From: Vanessa cardui | Lineage: Eukaryota; Arthropoda; Insecta; Lepidoptera; Nymphalidae | Length of the DNA: 64,000 nt | Assembly: GCF_905220365.1 (NCBI RefSeq) | Contig: NC_061153.1 | Location: 3,864,001 to 3,928,000, forward strand | Direction of reading: 5' to 3' | Part shown: positions 20,539-30,813 of the stretch, one piece after another | Layout: every line of letters starts with the position of its first letter | How positions within the stretch are numbered: position 1 is the stretch's first letter | Position numbers and translations under genes: made by a program | The notes under the pieces: generated by a model | The model's database searches: none | Told to the model about the DNA's origin: nothing | Seen by the model: only the letters and a program-made list of their open reading frames with translations

Positions 20539-22002
20539 AATACCTGTCTTTGACTCTTTAAACCCTGTTATTACTCACATTTTAAACTTTTCCTTTGAAT
20601 CCAATACCTTTCCAACAGTTTGGAAGTTAGCACATGTGATTCCTTTACCTAAAATATCAAATCCCTCTTCAATTTCACAATTTCGTCCCATCTCTATTTT
20701 ACCTATCCTATCAAAAATCCTTGAAGACGTTGTACATAAGCAACTGTCAGAATTCTCACTCATAATCATCTCCTTAGTCCCTTTCAATCCGGTTTCCGTT
20801 CCGGTCACAGTACTTCCACCGCACTGCTTAAAGTCACTGAAGACATTCGCTTTGCTATGGACAAAAGAGAGTTTACTATTCTAATTTTGCTCGATTTTAG
20901 CAATGCCTTTAATTCAGTCGACTTTGATGTATTGCTTGGTATCCTTCGCTCACTTAACTTTGCTCAGCCTGTGATTGATTGGTTCCAATCTTATCTTCGT
21001 GGTCGTCGGCAGATGGTAAAGTCTGATGAGGCTTCCTCGGACTGGACTGATCTCTCTGCTGGCGTTCCGCAAGGCGGCGTACTTTCTCCTCTTCTGTTTT
21101 CAATCTTCATTAATGAAATTACCAAAGTTATTTCTTCTCACTACCATCTCTATGCAGACGATTTACAACTTTATAGACACGCCACCTTATCAAATCTGTG
21201 TTCGACCATACATGCTATCAATTATGATCTTGTAAAAATAAAGGACTGGGCTGCATCCTTTGGGCTTCTTGTTAATCCCTTGAAGTCGAAGGCAATGATA
21301 ATAGGTACCAGACAGTTACGTAGCAAGATTAATTGGGACATTGTACCATCAATTATCTATGATGGAACTCAAATTGCATATAGTGACCAAGCTACTAATC
21401 TGGGGTTAGTTATAGATTGCAATTTATCATGGAGAGCTCAGGTGAACGAAGTCAGTAAACGTGTCCATTTCTCTCTACATTATCTAAAACGTTTGCAGAA
21501 TTTCCTTCCTTTCAAAACAAAAATATTACTTGCACAATCCCTTCTTCTTCCCATCCTGGACTACGCTGATGTTTGCTATCTTGATGCGAATGAAGAGCTA
21601 CTTGACAAACTAGATAGACTTCAAAATTTGTGCATTCGTTTCATTTACGGTCTGCGCAAATTTGATCACATTTCTGAATATCGACGTCAGTTAAAGTGGC
21701 TTCCTATCCGACTTCGCCGGAGCTTGCACATATTATCGCTTCTTTTTAATATATTAAACCATGGTAGCCCTGATTACCTACAAGAGCGTTTTCTGTTTTG
21801 TCCTGCTCGTGAACGACCAGTACGCGCTTGTGTGGCGTCGAAAACTCTTGAGGTACCATTTTTTAACACTACTTCCTATGGTAACTCATTTTCCGTTGTT
21901 GCCGCTCGCCTATGGAACTCTCTTCCAGATAATATTTTCTATAATAATGTTACAATAAGTTCGTTTAAAATCAGAGTCAAGCAACACTTTCTTTCCACTT
22001 AA
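20521..22002 (+). pseudogene. LINE-X ORF2 fragment, reverse transcriptase and C-terminal domain
   Basis: Begins at ISRDMLIPVFDSL. The first part (to about 20760) holds FRPISILPILSKILEDVV. A one-base frameshift near 20760-20850 moves to the frame that ends at 22002 and encodes LLDFSNAFNSVDFDVLL, AGVPQGGVLSPLLFSIFIN, YADD in HLYADDLQLY, LVNPLKSKAM, LDYADVCYL and LKWLPIRLRRSLHIL. That downstream 381-codon frame is otherwise open to its natural stop. The endonuclease is missing. Confidence 0.9.
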
Positions 22003-22058
22003 GTTTAATTTATTTTATATGTATGTATTTATATATTTTTTGTATCTATGTACGTTGA

Positions 22059-22062
<4 letters not shown>

Positions 22063-22116
<54 letters not shown>
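22063..22116. repeat. (AT)n microsatellite in LINE-X 3' UTR
   Basis: About 50 bp of uninterrupted TA dinucleotides. The corresponding place in the copy at 23165 has only about six repeats, so it expanded after insertion or is a subfamily difference. Confidence 0.9.
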
Positions 22117-22120
<4 letters not shown>

Positions 22121-22365
22121 GTATTTATTTGTATTTAGTGTGTAATATATTAATTTATCGTTAAGTCTACTTGAATTTTATAATATAAAACTAATTGATA
22201 TTGTACCTACACCATAAATCTGTACTACAAATAATCTCCACTAGATTCAGGGTTTCTGGAAGAGATCTCTTGTTAGAGATAAGTTATCCCTATGTACACA
22301 TTTTTCATTTATATAATTCTCTGTATACTCTGTTGGTACATAAATAATAATAAATAATAATAATT

Positions 22366-22411
22366 ATTTCTGGACACGTGTTTTTCTTAAATTCGTGGTT
22401 TCGCGCCGACA
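22366..22411. repeat. 46-bp dispersed repeat, copy 1
   Basis: Identical over 46 bp to 42082-42127. It starts atttctggacacgtg and ends cgcgccgaca. The function is unknown. Confidence 0.8.
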
Positions 22412-22496
22412 GATGATACAATGTACCTACCTGCCGCTTAAATATAAACGAAATATAGCTACATTGTTAACTAATAATATATTTGATCCAAGAGTC

Positions 22497-22540
22497 GAGA
22501 TGGCCCAGTGGTTAGAACGCGTGCATCTTAACCGATGATT
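22497..22540 (+). mobile_element. SINE-B head fragment
   Basis: Contains gagtcgagatggcccagtgg with the A-box-like region and stops after ccgatgattg, where full copies (40481, 48304) continue to the B box. The rest has been replaced by an inverted jockey fragment. Confidence 0.85.
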
Positions 22541-22750
22541 GACCTGTCCCTGTGCAGAGTTGGAAACGAAGGCTGACAGAAATTCCCTAAGACAGCCTTA
22601 GCGAGAGACCAGAACGCACGTGTTCCTGAAGGGAGGCGCACCAGTCTCTCGCCAATTCTGCCAATGTACTCCGTCTTCGCCCTAGCAATCACGTTTTTGA
22701 GGGACCTAGAGGTAGAGTTATATTCCTTTTTGAATGCGCTGGTATTTAGA
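22541..22750 (-). pseudogene. Jockey-type LINE internal fragment
   Basis: About 210 bp encoding the endonuclease-RT linker, nearly the same as residues around 400-470 of the jockey ORF at 33604-36720 ([30 protein letters not shown]). Neither end is a natural LINE end, so it arrived by recombination or repair rather than by retrotransposition. Confidence 0.85.
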
Positions 22751-23160
22751 ACAAAGAAAGAAAGAAAGAACACTTTTATTCGGGACCGTACAAAAATATC
22801 AAAATATATATAAGTTACTTCAAAATTAGAAATAAATAAAAAAAAAGGTAACCAAGGAAAAACAACTTAAATTACTATTAGCATTTACACGAAAAATCAT
22901 TTAAAAAAATTAACAATAAAAATTTAATTGATATAAAAAAAGGGTTAAAAGAAACAAAAAATTCTATATTACAATAAACATATATGACGTGTCCCAAATA
23001 GGTGTACCATTCAGCAATTAATAGGCGTGGACACCTAATGCTGGTTTTCAATGGTAACCCAGTGTTCAGCCTTTAGTAAATATAACTAATAATGAGATCA
23101 AAATAAATAATGTTATATTAAAATCAACGACATTAGTATATAATATGTCCTATTGATATA
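22751..23160 (-). other. Probable antisense LINE 3' end, otherwise unrecognised
   Basis: Starts with (AAAG)n next to cacttttattcgggaccgta, which in antisense is a polyadenylation-like AATAAAAG followed by a (CTTT)n tail, as expected for a LINE or SINE 3' end. The remaining 350 bp is AT-rich and non-coding. Confidence 0.4.
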
Positions 23161-23164
23161 TCTA

Positions 23165-23430
23165 TAATCCACAATATATATATATATCTATTTTTTGTAT
23201 CTATGTAAGTTGAATGTATTTATTTGTATTTAGTGTGTAACATATTCATTTATCGTTAAGTCTACTTCATTTTTATAATATAAAATAATTGATATTGTAC
23301 CTACACCATAAATATGTATTACAAATAATCTCCACTAGATTCAGGGTTTCTGGAAGAGATCTCTTGTAAGAGATTTCATTTACATAATTTTCTGTATACT
23401 CTGTTGGTACATAAATAAATAAATAAATAA
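23165..23430 (+). mobile_element. LINE-X copy 4, 3'-UTR-only fragment
   Basis: About 265 bp nearly matching 22020-22350 of copy 3, including ttcagggtttctggaagaga and the tail tactctgttggtacataaat with (AAAT)n. Only the 3' UTR is present, the result of extreme 5' truncation. It abuts LINE-X copy 5. Confidence 0.85.
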
Positions 23431-24200
23431 TTACCGACTGGAGTCAGCCATTTGGATTGTCGGTCTATGCTAACAAATCGCAGCTTATTCTTATAGGAAC
23501 GACGAAACAGCTTACCAAAATCGATTCCAACAACCTTCCAAAAGTTATTTTTAACGGATCCACTTTGACTTTTTCGAATACTGTTAAAAATTTGGGGATC
23601 ATCGTAGATAGCTCTCTATCATGGCGGTCTCATGTAGCGGAAATTAGTCGGAGAATCTTTGCTAGTATAAATTTCCTTAAAAGATTTAAAAATCTTCTGC
23701 CGACTAAGACAAAGATTCTACTAGCCAATAGTCTGTTACTGCCGGCTTTGGACTACGCTGATGCTTGCTATCCAGACTTGTCGGAGGAATTAGTTGGTAA
23801 GTTGGATCGTCTTCAAAATCTCTGCATTAGATTTATATTTGGACTTAGGAAATTCGACCATGTCTCGCAGTTCCGTTCTGAACTCGGATGGCTCCCAGTA
23901 GGGCTTCGTCGCAACCTACATACTGTTTCTCTCCTATACTCTACTCTATTCAACCCTTACTCTCCTCTTTATTTAAAAGAACGTTTCTCCTTCCGTGCTG
24001 ATCTTTCAACGAATATAAATCTACGTTCACAAGATGATAATAAATTGAGCATGCCATTATGCAAAACACAATCGTATTCCAATTCATTTTCAATAAAAGC
24101 AGTTAGATTGTGGAATTCTCTTCCATTTGAAATTAGACAATCTCAATCAATATGTATTTTTAAAACTCGCGTTAAAAACTTCTACTTATCCTTAACATAA
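23431..24200 (+). pseudogene. LINE-X copy 5, ORF2 C-terminal part
   Basis: Open frame of about 250 codons downstream of the YADD position: DWSQPFGLSV, KSQLILIGT, LANSLLLPALDYADACYP, LQNLCIRFIFGLRKFDHVS, LGWLPVGLRRNLH and RLWNSLP. It ends at its natural stop. The endonuclease and RT palm are missing through 5' truncation. The 3' UTR follows to 24488 and is split by RTE-B, continuing at 27725. Confidence 0.9.
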
Positions 24201-24478
24201 CTTTTATTTTATTTTTGGAGGTATTAGGTACATGAATTATGTGATTAATTGTAGGTACTATGTGTGTTATATCTTGTTAATCATAATTATTATCAATATA
24301 ATTTACTTTATTTATTTATTTTATATGTGTATGTATCTTATACGTGTATGTATATATAGTTGTTATGTTTGTATGTATGTATGTATGTATGTATATTTAT
24401 TGTGTATTTATATTGCTTTGTTGTGATTTATTTTGCACTAGCCCGTTGAGTTTGCAAGCTTCTTTCTTTAGGGTCGTC
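24201..24478 (+). other. LINE-X copy 5 3' UTR, proximal part
   Basis: AT-rich, with a (TATG)n tract at 24370-24395. It ends ttagggtcgtctggtagaga at the RTE-B insertion point; the distal hairpin, polyadenylation signal and tail lie at 27725-27850. Confidence 0.75.
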
Positions 24479-24488
24479 TGGTAGAGAT
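24479..24488. repeat. 10-bp target site duplication of RTE-B, left
   Basis: tggtagagat, repeated exactly at 27715-27724. Confidence 0.85.
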
Positions 24489-27400
24489 GGGATGTAAGGG
24501 GGCGCAAATTACATCTTAGCGCCCCAAGCCAACCTCACCTGCCCGTGGTGCATCCTGCCAACTAGCAAACGAGGCTCTGGCGACCGACTGATGGCGGTAT
24601 AACCATCAATATAAACGTAGCTAAATACCACAGGCCGATGACGGGCAGCAGCGTCACCGGTGCGAGTAGCTACGTTCTGCGATCGCCAACACGCCTGCCC
24701 AGCGTGGCGATTATGGGCAATATCCTCTATATGCAGCACTCACACAAGCCACGGCCCCCAGTTCCCGGCAGCCCCGCTATTCCTCGTCATGGTGGCGATG
24801 ATGGTAACGGCGGGACGGGGGGTGCTAAGAATCACCGGGCTACGGGAGGCCACCACAACCGACTGACCCTTGCGACGTACAACGGACGCACGCTACGGCT
24901 TGACTCGCATCTGGCGCAACTTGAGGTAGAACTTGGGAAAATTAGGTGGCACATATTAGGGTTATGTGAAGTCCGGAGAGAGGGAGAGGACACCGTAACC
25001 CTCGATTCGGGCCACCTAATGTACTTCCGAGAGGGAGACCAACAATCCCAAGGTGGCGTTGGGTTTCTGGTAAATAAGTCCCTAGCTGACAACGTTGTGG
25101 AAATCTCCAGTGTGTCGAACAGGGTTGCGTACCTCGTAATAAAGCTCACCGAGAGGTACAGCCTCAAGGTAGTGCAAGCGTACGCACCGACCTCGACACA
25201 CTCTGACGATGAAGTGGAAGAATTGTTCGATGATATATCGAGGGCCCTCCACTTCACCACGAAAACCCACTACAACGTTGTCATGGGGGACTTTAACGCT
25301 AAAGTGGGAGTACAGAATTGCAGCGAATCGGTAGTAGGACCCCATGGATTTGGAAGTAGGAATCATAGGGGGCAAATGCTTGTCAACTTCCTCGAACGGG
25401 AGGGGCTCTTCTTGATGAACTCCTTCTTCAAGAAACAGCCCCAAAGGAAGTGGACGTGGCAAAGCCCCGACACTATGACCAAAAATGAGATAGACTTCAT
25501 CATGACAGACAAGAGGCACATATTCAGAGACGTCTCTGTGATCAACAGGTTCAATACCGGTAGTTATCACCGACTTGTCCGAGGCTCTCTGAATATCGAT
25601 TTTAGGGCCGAGCGCGTCCGTCTGATGAAGTCCACGCTCCGACCAAAGCTGCTCCAACCCATTGCGGAATCTGAAACGTTCCAGTCAAACCTGGAGAACC
25701 GATTCGCTGCCGTGAAAACCACAACAGACGTAAACCAGACCCTAGAAAATGTAGTTCGAATTCTCAGGGAAGAAGGTACAAGATTTTGTGGCATGCAGCG
25801 TAAGGGCAGGAAGTCCAAACTTTCAGAAGAGACCTTAGGGCTAATGAAGAAACGACGTGAAAACCCACCTGTCACTTCGTCAGAAAAGCGGCAACTAAAC
25901 CGAGAGATCAGCAAGCGCGTACGACACGACCTCCGGTGCTCCAATACTCTTACGATTGAAAGAGCAATCGAGCAGAATCGGGGGTCGAAGGTGTTCGTAC
26001 AATCTCTTGGAAGGAGCCACCTGACGAAGTTGACCACATCAAGTGGAGAAGTCGTTTCTTCCAAGACGGCAATTCTTTCGGAAGTAGAGGACTTCTACGG
26101 CCAATTATACGCATCGCATGCACCTCGACCTGATCCCGAAAATGAGGATTCTAGAGCTACATTAACACGCCATTTCTCAGAAGACCTGCCTGAAGTCAGT
26201 GTTGGCGAAATCGAGATTGCTCTTAAACAGCTTAAAAATGGAAAAGCCCCTGGAGAGGACGGTATTACTATAGTAGAGTTATTAAAAGCAGGAGGTAATC
26301 CGGTACTAAAGGAACTCCAAAAGCTTTTTAACTCTGTCCTCTTCGAAGGGAGAACTCCGGAGGCGTGGAGCAGGAGTGTGGTCGTCCTGTTCTTCAAAAA
26401 GGGAGACAAAACCCTGCTGAAGAACTATCGTCCCATATCCCTACTGAGTCACGTCTATAAGCTGTTTTCAAGAGTGATCACGAACCGTCTTGCGCGAAGA
26501 TTCGACGAATTCCAACCCCCAGAACAGGCCGGGTTTCGGACCGGATACGCCACCATAGACCACATCCACACAGTGCGGCAGATTATACAGAAGTCCCAAG
26601 AGTATAATCGGCCCCTGTGTCTTGCATTCGTGGACTATGAGAAGGCCTTTGACTCGGTTGAAATCTGGGCTGTTCTGGAGTCCCTGCAGCGCTGCCAAGT
26701 TGATTGGCGATATATCCAAGTGATGAGATGTCTCTACGAAGCCGCCACCATGTCCGTCCGAGTACAGAATCAGCAAACAAATCCCATACCATTGCATCGA
26801 GGAGTGAGACAAGGGGACGTTATTTCCCCCAAATTGTTCACTAATGCAATGGAGGATATGTTCAAGACGCTGAACTGGAAAGGACGTGGCATCAACATCA
26901 ATGGCGAATACATCTCTCACTTGAGATTCGCGGACGACATCGTCATCGTAGCAGAAACGCTGCAGGACCTACAACAAATGCTGAACGATCTGGCTGATTC
27001 TTCTATGCGTATCGGCCTACGGATGAACTTGGATAAAACCAAGGTCATGTTCAATGAACATGTTCTACCGGAACCGATTGCGATACACGGTACCGTCCTC
27101 GAAGTTGTTCAAAAATATGTCTACCTTGGGCAGACTCTGCGATTTGGTAGAAACAACCTTGAGGACGAGGTGAATAGAAGAATTCAGCTAGGTTGGGCAG
27201 CGTTTGGAAAATTACGTCGAATCTTTACATCGTCGATCCCACAGTGCCTTAAGACGAAAGTCTTCAACCAGTGCGTCCTACCCGTCATGACATACGGAGC
27301 CGAAACGTGGACACTCACGGTAAGGCTGGTCCACCAGTTTAAAGTCGCTCAGCGTGCTATGGAAAGGGCTATGCTCGGCGTTTCTCTGCGGGATCGCATC

Positions 27401-27714
27401 AGAAATGAGGCGATCCGCCAGAGAACCAAAGTCATCGACATAGCCCACCGGATTAGTAAGCTGAAGTGGCAGTGGGCTGGCCATATTTGCCGCAGAACCG
27501 ATAACCGTTGGGGGAAACGTGTTCTAGAGTGGAGACCGCGTCTCGGCAAACGTAGTGTAGGACGTCCTCGGGCACGGTGGAGTGACGACTTACGCAAGAC
27601 GGCTGGCAGGAGCTGGATGCGAGTAGCCCAAGAACGATCTCAGTGGCGTGCAATTGGAGAGGCCTATGTCCAGCAGTGGACGGAAATGGGCTGATGGATT
27701 GGATTGGATTGGAT
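24489..27714 (+). mobile_element. RTE-B, full-length RTE-clade LINE
   Basis: A 3.2-kb element flanked by the 10-bp duplication. It has a short 5' UTR shared in part with RTE-A, one ORF, almost no 3' UTR, and a terminal (GGATT)n run at 27695-27714. A single ORF with short 3' tandem repeats is typical of RTE elements. It sits inside the 3'-UTR hairpin of LINE-X copy 5. Confidence 0.92.
24638..27694 (+). CDS. RTE-B endonuclease / reverse transcriptase, uninterrupted
   Basis: A 1018-residue ORF. The AP-like endonuclease has LATYNGRTL, GLCEVRRE with the catalytic Glu, VVQAYAPT, VMGDFNAKVG and NEIDFIMTD. Its last catalytic motif, normally GSDHRLVRG, reads GSYHRLVRG: the Asp is Tyr at residue 310. 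RT blocks follow: GKAPGEDGI, NYRPISLLSHVYKLFSRV, EQAGFRTGYATIDHI, FVDYEKAFDSVEIWA, RGVRQGDVISPKLFTNA, catalytic FADD at 764-767 and GLRMNLDKTKVM. The C-terminus has KWQWAGHICRR and a Trp-rich end. A later in-frame ATG at residue 26 is an alternative start. The polymerase looks intact; the endonuclease is probably impaired. Confidence 0.93.
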   Translation: MTGSSVTGASSYVLRSPTRLPSVAIMGNILYMQHSHKPRPPVPGSPAIPRHGGDDGNGGTGGAKNHRATGGHHNRLTLATYNGRTLRLDSHLAQLEVELGKIRWHILGLCEVRREGEDTVTLDSGHLMYFREGDQQSQGGVGFLVNKSLADNVVEISSVSNRVAYLVIKLTERYSLKVVQAYAPTSTHSDDEVEELFDDISRALHFTTKTHYNVVMGDFNAKVGVQNCSESVVGPHGFGSRNHRGQMLVNFLEREGLFLMNSFFKKQPQRKWTWQSPDTMTKNEIDFIMTDKRHIFRDVSVINRFNTGSYHRLVRGSLNIDFRAERVRLMKSTLRPKLLQPIAESETFQSNLENRFAAVKTTTDVNQTLENVVRILREEGTRFCGMQRKGRKSKLSEETLGLMKKRRENPPVTSSEKRQLNREISKRVRHDLRCSNTLTIERAIEQNRGSKVFVQSLGRSHLTKLTTSSGEVVSSKTAILSEVEDFYGQLYASHAPRPDPENEDSRATLTRHFSEDLPEVSVGEIEIALKQLKNGKAPGEDGITIVELLKAGGNPVLKELQKLFNSVLFEGRTPEAWSRSVVVLFFKKGDKTLLKNYRPISLLSHVYKLFSRVITNRLARRFDEFQPPEQAGFRTGYATIDHIHTVRQIIQKSQEYNRPLCLAFVDYEKAFDSVEIWAVLESLQRCQVDWRYIQVMRCLYEAATMSVRVQNQQTNPIPLHRGVRQGDVISPKLFTNAMEDMFKTLNWKGRGININGEYISHLRFADDIVIVAETLQDLQQMLNDLADSSMRIGLRMNLDKTKVMFNEHVLPEPIAIHGTVLEVVQKYVYLGQTLRFGRNNLEDEVNRRIQLGWAAFGKLRRIFTSSIPQCLKTKVFNQCVLPVMTYGAETWTLTVRLVHQFKVAQRAMERAMLGVSLRDRIRNEAIRQRTKVIDIAHRISKLKWQWAGHICRRTDNRWGKRVLEWRPRLGKRSVGRPRARWSDDLRKTAGRSWMRVAQERSQWRAIGEAYVQQWTEMG

Positions 27715-27724
27715 TGGTAGAGAT
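27715..27724. repeat. 10-bp target site duplication of RTE-B, right
   Basis: tggtagagat, the same as at 24479-24488. Confidence 0.85.
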
Positions 27725-27850
27725 CACTGTTCAGTGATAAGACCGCCCTTTGCACGCTTTGTATGTGTTAAGTTTGCTTCTTGCTGTATCTGTGTGATTT
27801 TCTTTGATTGTATTATGTGTGCAATAAAGTTATTTATTATTATTATTATT
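27725..27850 (+). other. LINE-X copy 5 3' UTR, distal part and tail
   Basis: Contains cactgttcagtgataagaccgcc, tgtgcaataaagtt and a (TTA)n tail. It matches the 3' end of LINE-X copy 7 (44625-44740: gataagaccgcctttgcgc, tgtgcaataaag). It is the missing end of the LINE-X interrupted at 24488. Confidence 0.85.
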
Positions 27851-28531
27851 ATTACAAAAAATAATAATTACACGTGGTCATTTTTGTGACACGTTTTTCA
27901 TCTTTTTCATTAACTCGCTAATAGAAAATTGACATTAGTTGGAGCTTTCTTTCAGAAAGGAATAAATTACCTCCGTCGCCTCGTCTACTTTGTCGACCGT
28001 AAGTCGTCCTTCCTATCCTATCGTTTGATTATTCATCTCCTCAGGTAGTGCATGATATAGATGAGAAATACATGTTGGATGGTATCGAGCTCTGCGACAA
28101 GACACGAGTATATGTACTATGAATATATATATTTTAATCAATCTAATCGCTTCATAGCTTTTATCAATTTTTTTCGCGTTTTAACATCTTTTGGAGCTAT
28201 AAAATACAAGTTTTCCGGCGAATTAGTAGTTGTATTTTTACACTTAAGCAAAACACACGATTTCCTAGTATTTGTATTGGACATTTTTAAAAGTATTTAG
28301 GTATATTATCGACGGCGCGGGCGCACAATCGCGGGCGGAACGAGTGAACCAGACTGAGCGTGTTGTACAATGACGTCACACCGTCACCGGCAGCCCGCGT
28401 CGTGCGTAACAACTTGTTTTACTTATAACTCGGAAACTAATTGACGTATCGAATTAATTCTTTCACTATTATTTTTATTTTTGACAGACAATATAGAGCG
28501 CTAATAATCAATAATTAGTGAACATTCTCCA
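27851..28531. repeat. Non-coding stretch with second TGACGTCA-core repeat
   Basis: No gene. 28310-28433 is GC-rich and carries TGACGTCA at 28371-28378 and ATAACTCGG at 28425-28433, the same signature as 14641-14707. It directly precedes the ORF1 fragment at 28532, so it may be that element's 5' region. 27851-28300 is AT-rich and shows nothing I recognise. Confidence 0.45.
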
Positions 28532-29186
28532 TTGCCTCCACGGTATTGTTCAGGACTAAATATTGATATTATGTCCCCCGCTGTGCCTGCTGTAACTGAT
28601 GTCAGCCCCATTCCCCACAAAGCACCTAATATTACTTCCAGGAGCTATACTAAAATATACTGTGATGAAATAGGAAGAAATATGGGGGTTTTACTAAATA
28701 ATTTATGTAAAGGACAATTAGTTACTAATTATTGCATGCCAGGTGCATCCTTTTCGAATTGTTGATAGTATTTTAAATAGTACTCATTGTCCTAACACCA
28801 CTTTAATAATATTAATTGGGAGAAGGGGAAATGTAAATAAAAATAATCTAGAGAGATATTTTACTGAATTACTTGATTTAAATGTTACAAAAGTGATACT
28901 TTTTACATTTCCTTATATAAAGCATTTGCCACAGGAAAATACTATTAGACATCAATTAAATATTTTATTGTATACAATGTGTCATACTGATTATGTAAAA
29001 ATTGAAAACAATAATTTCAAATTTAATTTAATTGACATAAATAATATATTGAAATATAACTATCTACTATTTTCGTTGCCGGAGGGTTTCCCTCCAGTAA
29101 ATTTAAAAGGTAAATTTCAACAGAGGGGAGTAACCCCTTTAAGAAATAACCCCTACTATCATCAAATTCGAGATGCGAATTTCTAA
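28532..29186 (+). pseudogene. LINE ORF1 fragment with esterase-like region
   Basis: Two overlapping frames (28532-28765 and 28743-29186) belong to one protein split by a frameshift near 28745-28760. Readable parts are GLNIDIMSPAVPAVT, DEIGRNMGVLL, NYCMPGA, then ILNSTHCPNTTLIIL, GNVNKNNLERYF and KVILFTFPY. The layout resembles the SGNH-esterase-like C-terminal part of ORF1 proteins from some insect LINEs, but I cannot place catalytic residues with confidence. No ORF2 follows. Confidence 0.45.
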
Positions 29187-29452
29187 TGCCAATCCTAGCA
29201 GTGAAAAGAGAAGTAATTACACTGAAACATTGTTTTAAAGATTAATTTATGGGATTTTAAAATTATTATACAATTCATCAAGAGGTACGTAAACATACAT
29301 TTATTATTACATTAAGTAAATAATACGATACGTTATAATTTTAAGGGGCGGAAGTTTATAATAAAGATTGTAAACATTTAAAAAAGATTATAAACAGTGA
29401 ATATTGTTATTAATATAGAGGAATTTGAGTTAAACGATAACTAACCTACAAA

Positions 29453-29690
29453 ATCAAAATCAAAATATACTTTATTCAAGTGGGCTTTTACAAGCACTTT
29501 TGAATCGTCATTTAACAATTAAGTGAAGCTACCACCGGTTCGGAAAGTAGATTCTACCGAGAAGAACCGGCAAGAAACTCAGTAGTTACTCTTTTTCAAC
29601 ATTTAAAAAAAATACAGTCATGTTAGTTTAATACAATTATTTAAATTAATATATTCTGCCTTGAAGTCAACAGGTATTAATTCCACGCTT
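29453..29690 (-). repeat. LINE 3'-UTR fragment (LINE-Y type)
   Basis: Close match to 14868-15075, with ctaccaccggttcggaaagt, gaagaaccggcaagaaactc and TCAAAATCAAAA repeats at the tail end. 29187-29452 to its left is AT-rich without recognised features. Confidence 0.75.
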
Positions 29691-29699
29691 ATAAATATT

Positions 29700-29864
29700 G
29701 TTAATTGAATTCTCATTACAATTTGACGTTGATATACTTTGTAATAGATAGTGTAGTTTATAAATAGTGAACAAGGGTTGTAATGAGTTAGTCAATTGTC
29801 AACCGTGGTAGTGGACGGAGGTACAAAGTGTTGTTAGTTTGTTATTGCTAGTATTTTACAAGTG
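29700..29864 (+). promoter_or_regulatory. Probable end of Gypsy 5' LTR and primer-binding site
   Basis: attttaca followed by agtggcgacgagaaaaa (29860-29876) resembles the LTR/primer-binding-site junction of many insect Gypsy elements, where TGGCGACGAG pairs with a tRNA 3' end. The LTR start is not determined and no second LTR was seen. The gag remnant starts 1.6 kb downstream. Confidence 0.4.
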
Positions 29865-30083
29865 GCGACGAGAAAAACCGTAAGTACCTTTAGTGACAAT
29901 AAAATTCTGAAAATAAAAAAAGAGAATAAATAATGTGGTTGCTGTGTTTTTAAATACCTAACTATGTAACGTACGTTAATAAAAAAAAATCAATAAAAAA
30001 AATGATAACAAATCTTTGCTTGTAAGTATATGTTAATTAACTGTTCCTTACAGATGTTTTTATAAATGTGTTTATTGTTACAA

Positions 30084-30225
30084 GTCAATAGGATAGGCTG
30101 TATAAAAATGGTAAATATGACAGATTATTAGTTGTTTAAGGACAATAAGATAGACTATATTAAAATGGTCAATATGACAGACTCTTGGTGGCTTACAGTC
30201 AATAAGATAGACTTGTTACGGGTCG
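30084..30225 (+). repeat. 57-bp minisatellite in the Gypsy leader, left block
   Basis: Units start at 30084, 30141 and 30198, spaced exactly 57 bp, with the consensus opening gtcaataagatagact and containing aaaatggtcaatatgacag. The third unit is cut at about 30225 by inserted DNA, and the array resumes at 31203. Confidence 0.85.
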
Positions 30226-30744
30226 TTAATTAAATATAGATCTTGTTCACACATCCCTTTATTACATTCGATCAGTTACAGAATTGTTGAGCGCCAGGAG
30301 GGTTTTGCATTTAGATCTTAAGCAGGCACCCTACCACACCTTGCATGGCTAGTCATCGGAGATGGATTTCGGTTATATATACTGATATGCTTGGTGACCA
30401 AAAGGGCGTGTCGTTAGGCTAGTCAACAAAAGGAAAAAACAATATTTAACTATCTGCCTAAAAACGTTCAAAACAGACTTAATCTAAGTTTATACAATAA
30501 AAAAAACTCACCCCATGCAATAACCCGCTACCACATAACACTATTTTTAACAATTTAAACTATTTTAATACATTATACAATTACATTATTGTCGTCGGTA
30601 CATTGGTGTTTTTTATGGTTCAAGAGACACACGACCGTACAAAAAAAGTGCACGACTTCAAATGACCTAATGTCGGTACATATTTAAATTATTACAAATT
30701 CACAATCATTTTAAAACAGTCTCAAAATAAAATCAGAAAAGGTA
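30226..30744. other. Inserted non-coding DNA inside the minisatellite
   Basis: About 520 bp without ORFs or recognised family. It is AT-rich in its second half and lies between the two halves of the 57-bp array, continuing into SINE-C. Confidence 0.5.
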
Positions 30745-30798
30745 AATATTTCTGGTTCGCTTGAGGATTGAACCCGAGACTCACGGCGCCGGCGATGT

Positions 30799-30813
30799 TA
30801 TTCCATACACAAC
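30799..30813. repeat. 15-bp target site duplication of SINE-B, left
   Basis: tattccatacacaac, exactly repeated at 31118-31132. Confidence 0.9.

Larger units (their letters stand above)
20521..22350 (+). mobile_element. LINE-X copy 3, 5'-truncated
   Basis: Starts within RT block 1 at the hairpin and keeps the rest of ORF2 and a 3' UTR of about 350 bp. The UTR includes an (AT)n tract, a small hairpin (agagatctcttgttagagat) and a (TAA)n-type tail near 22330-22365. The same 3' UTR recurs at 23165-23430. Confidence 0.85.

Noticed and set aside
24509..24739. Antisense ORF across the RTE-B start, and other minus-strand ORFs within 24832-27755
   Set aside because: Shadows of the 1018-codon RTE-B frame; GC-rich third positions leave antisense frames open by chance.
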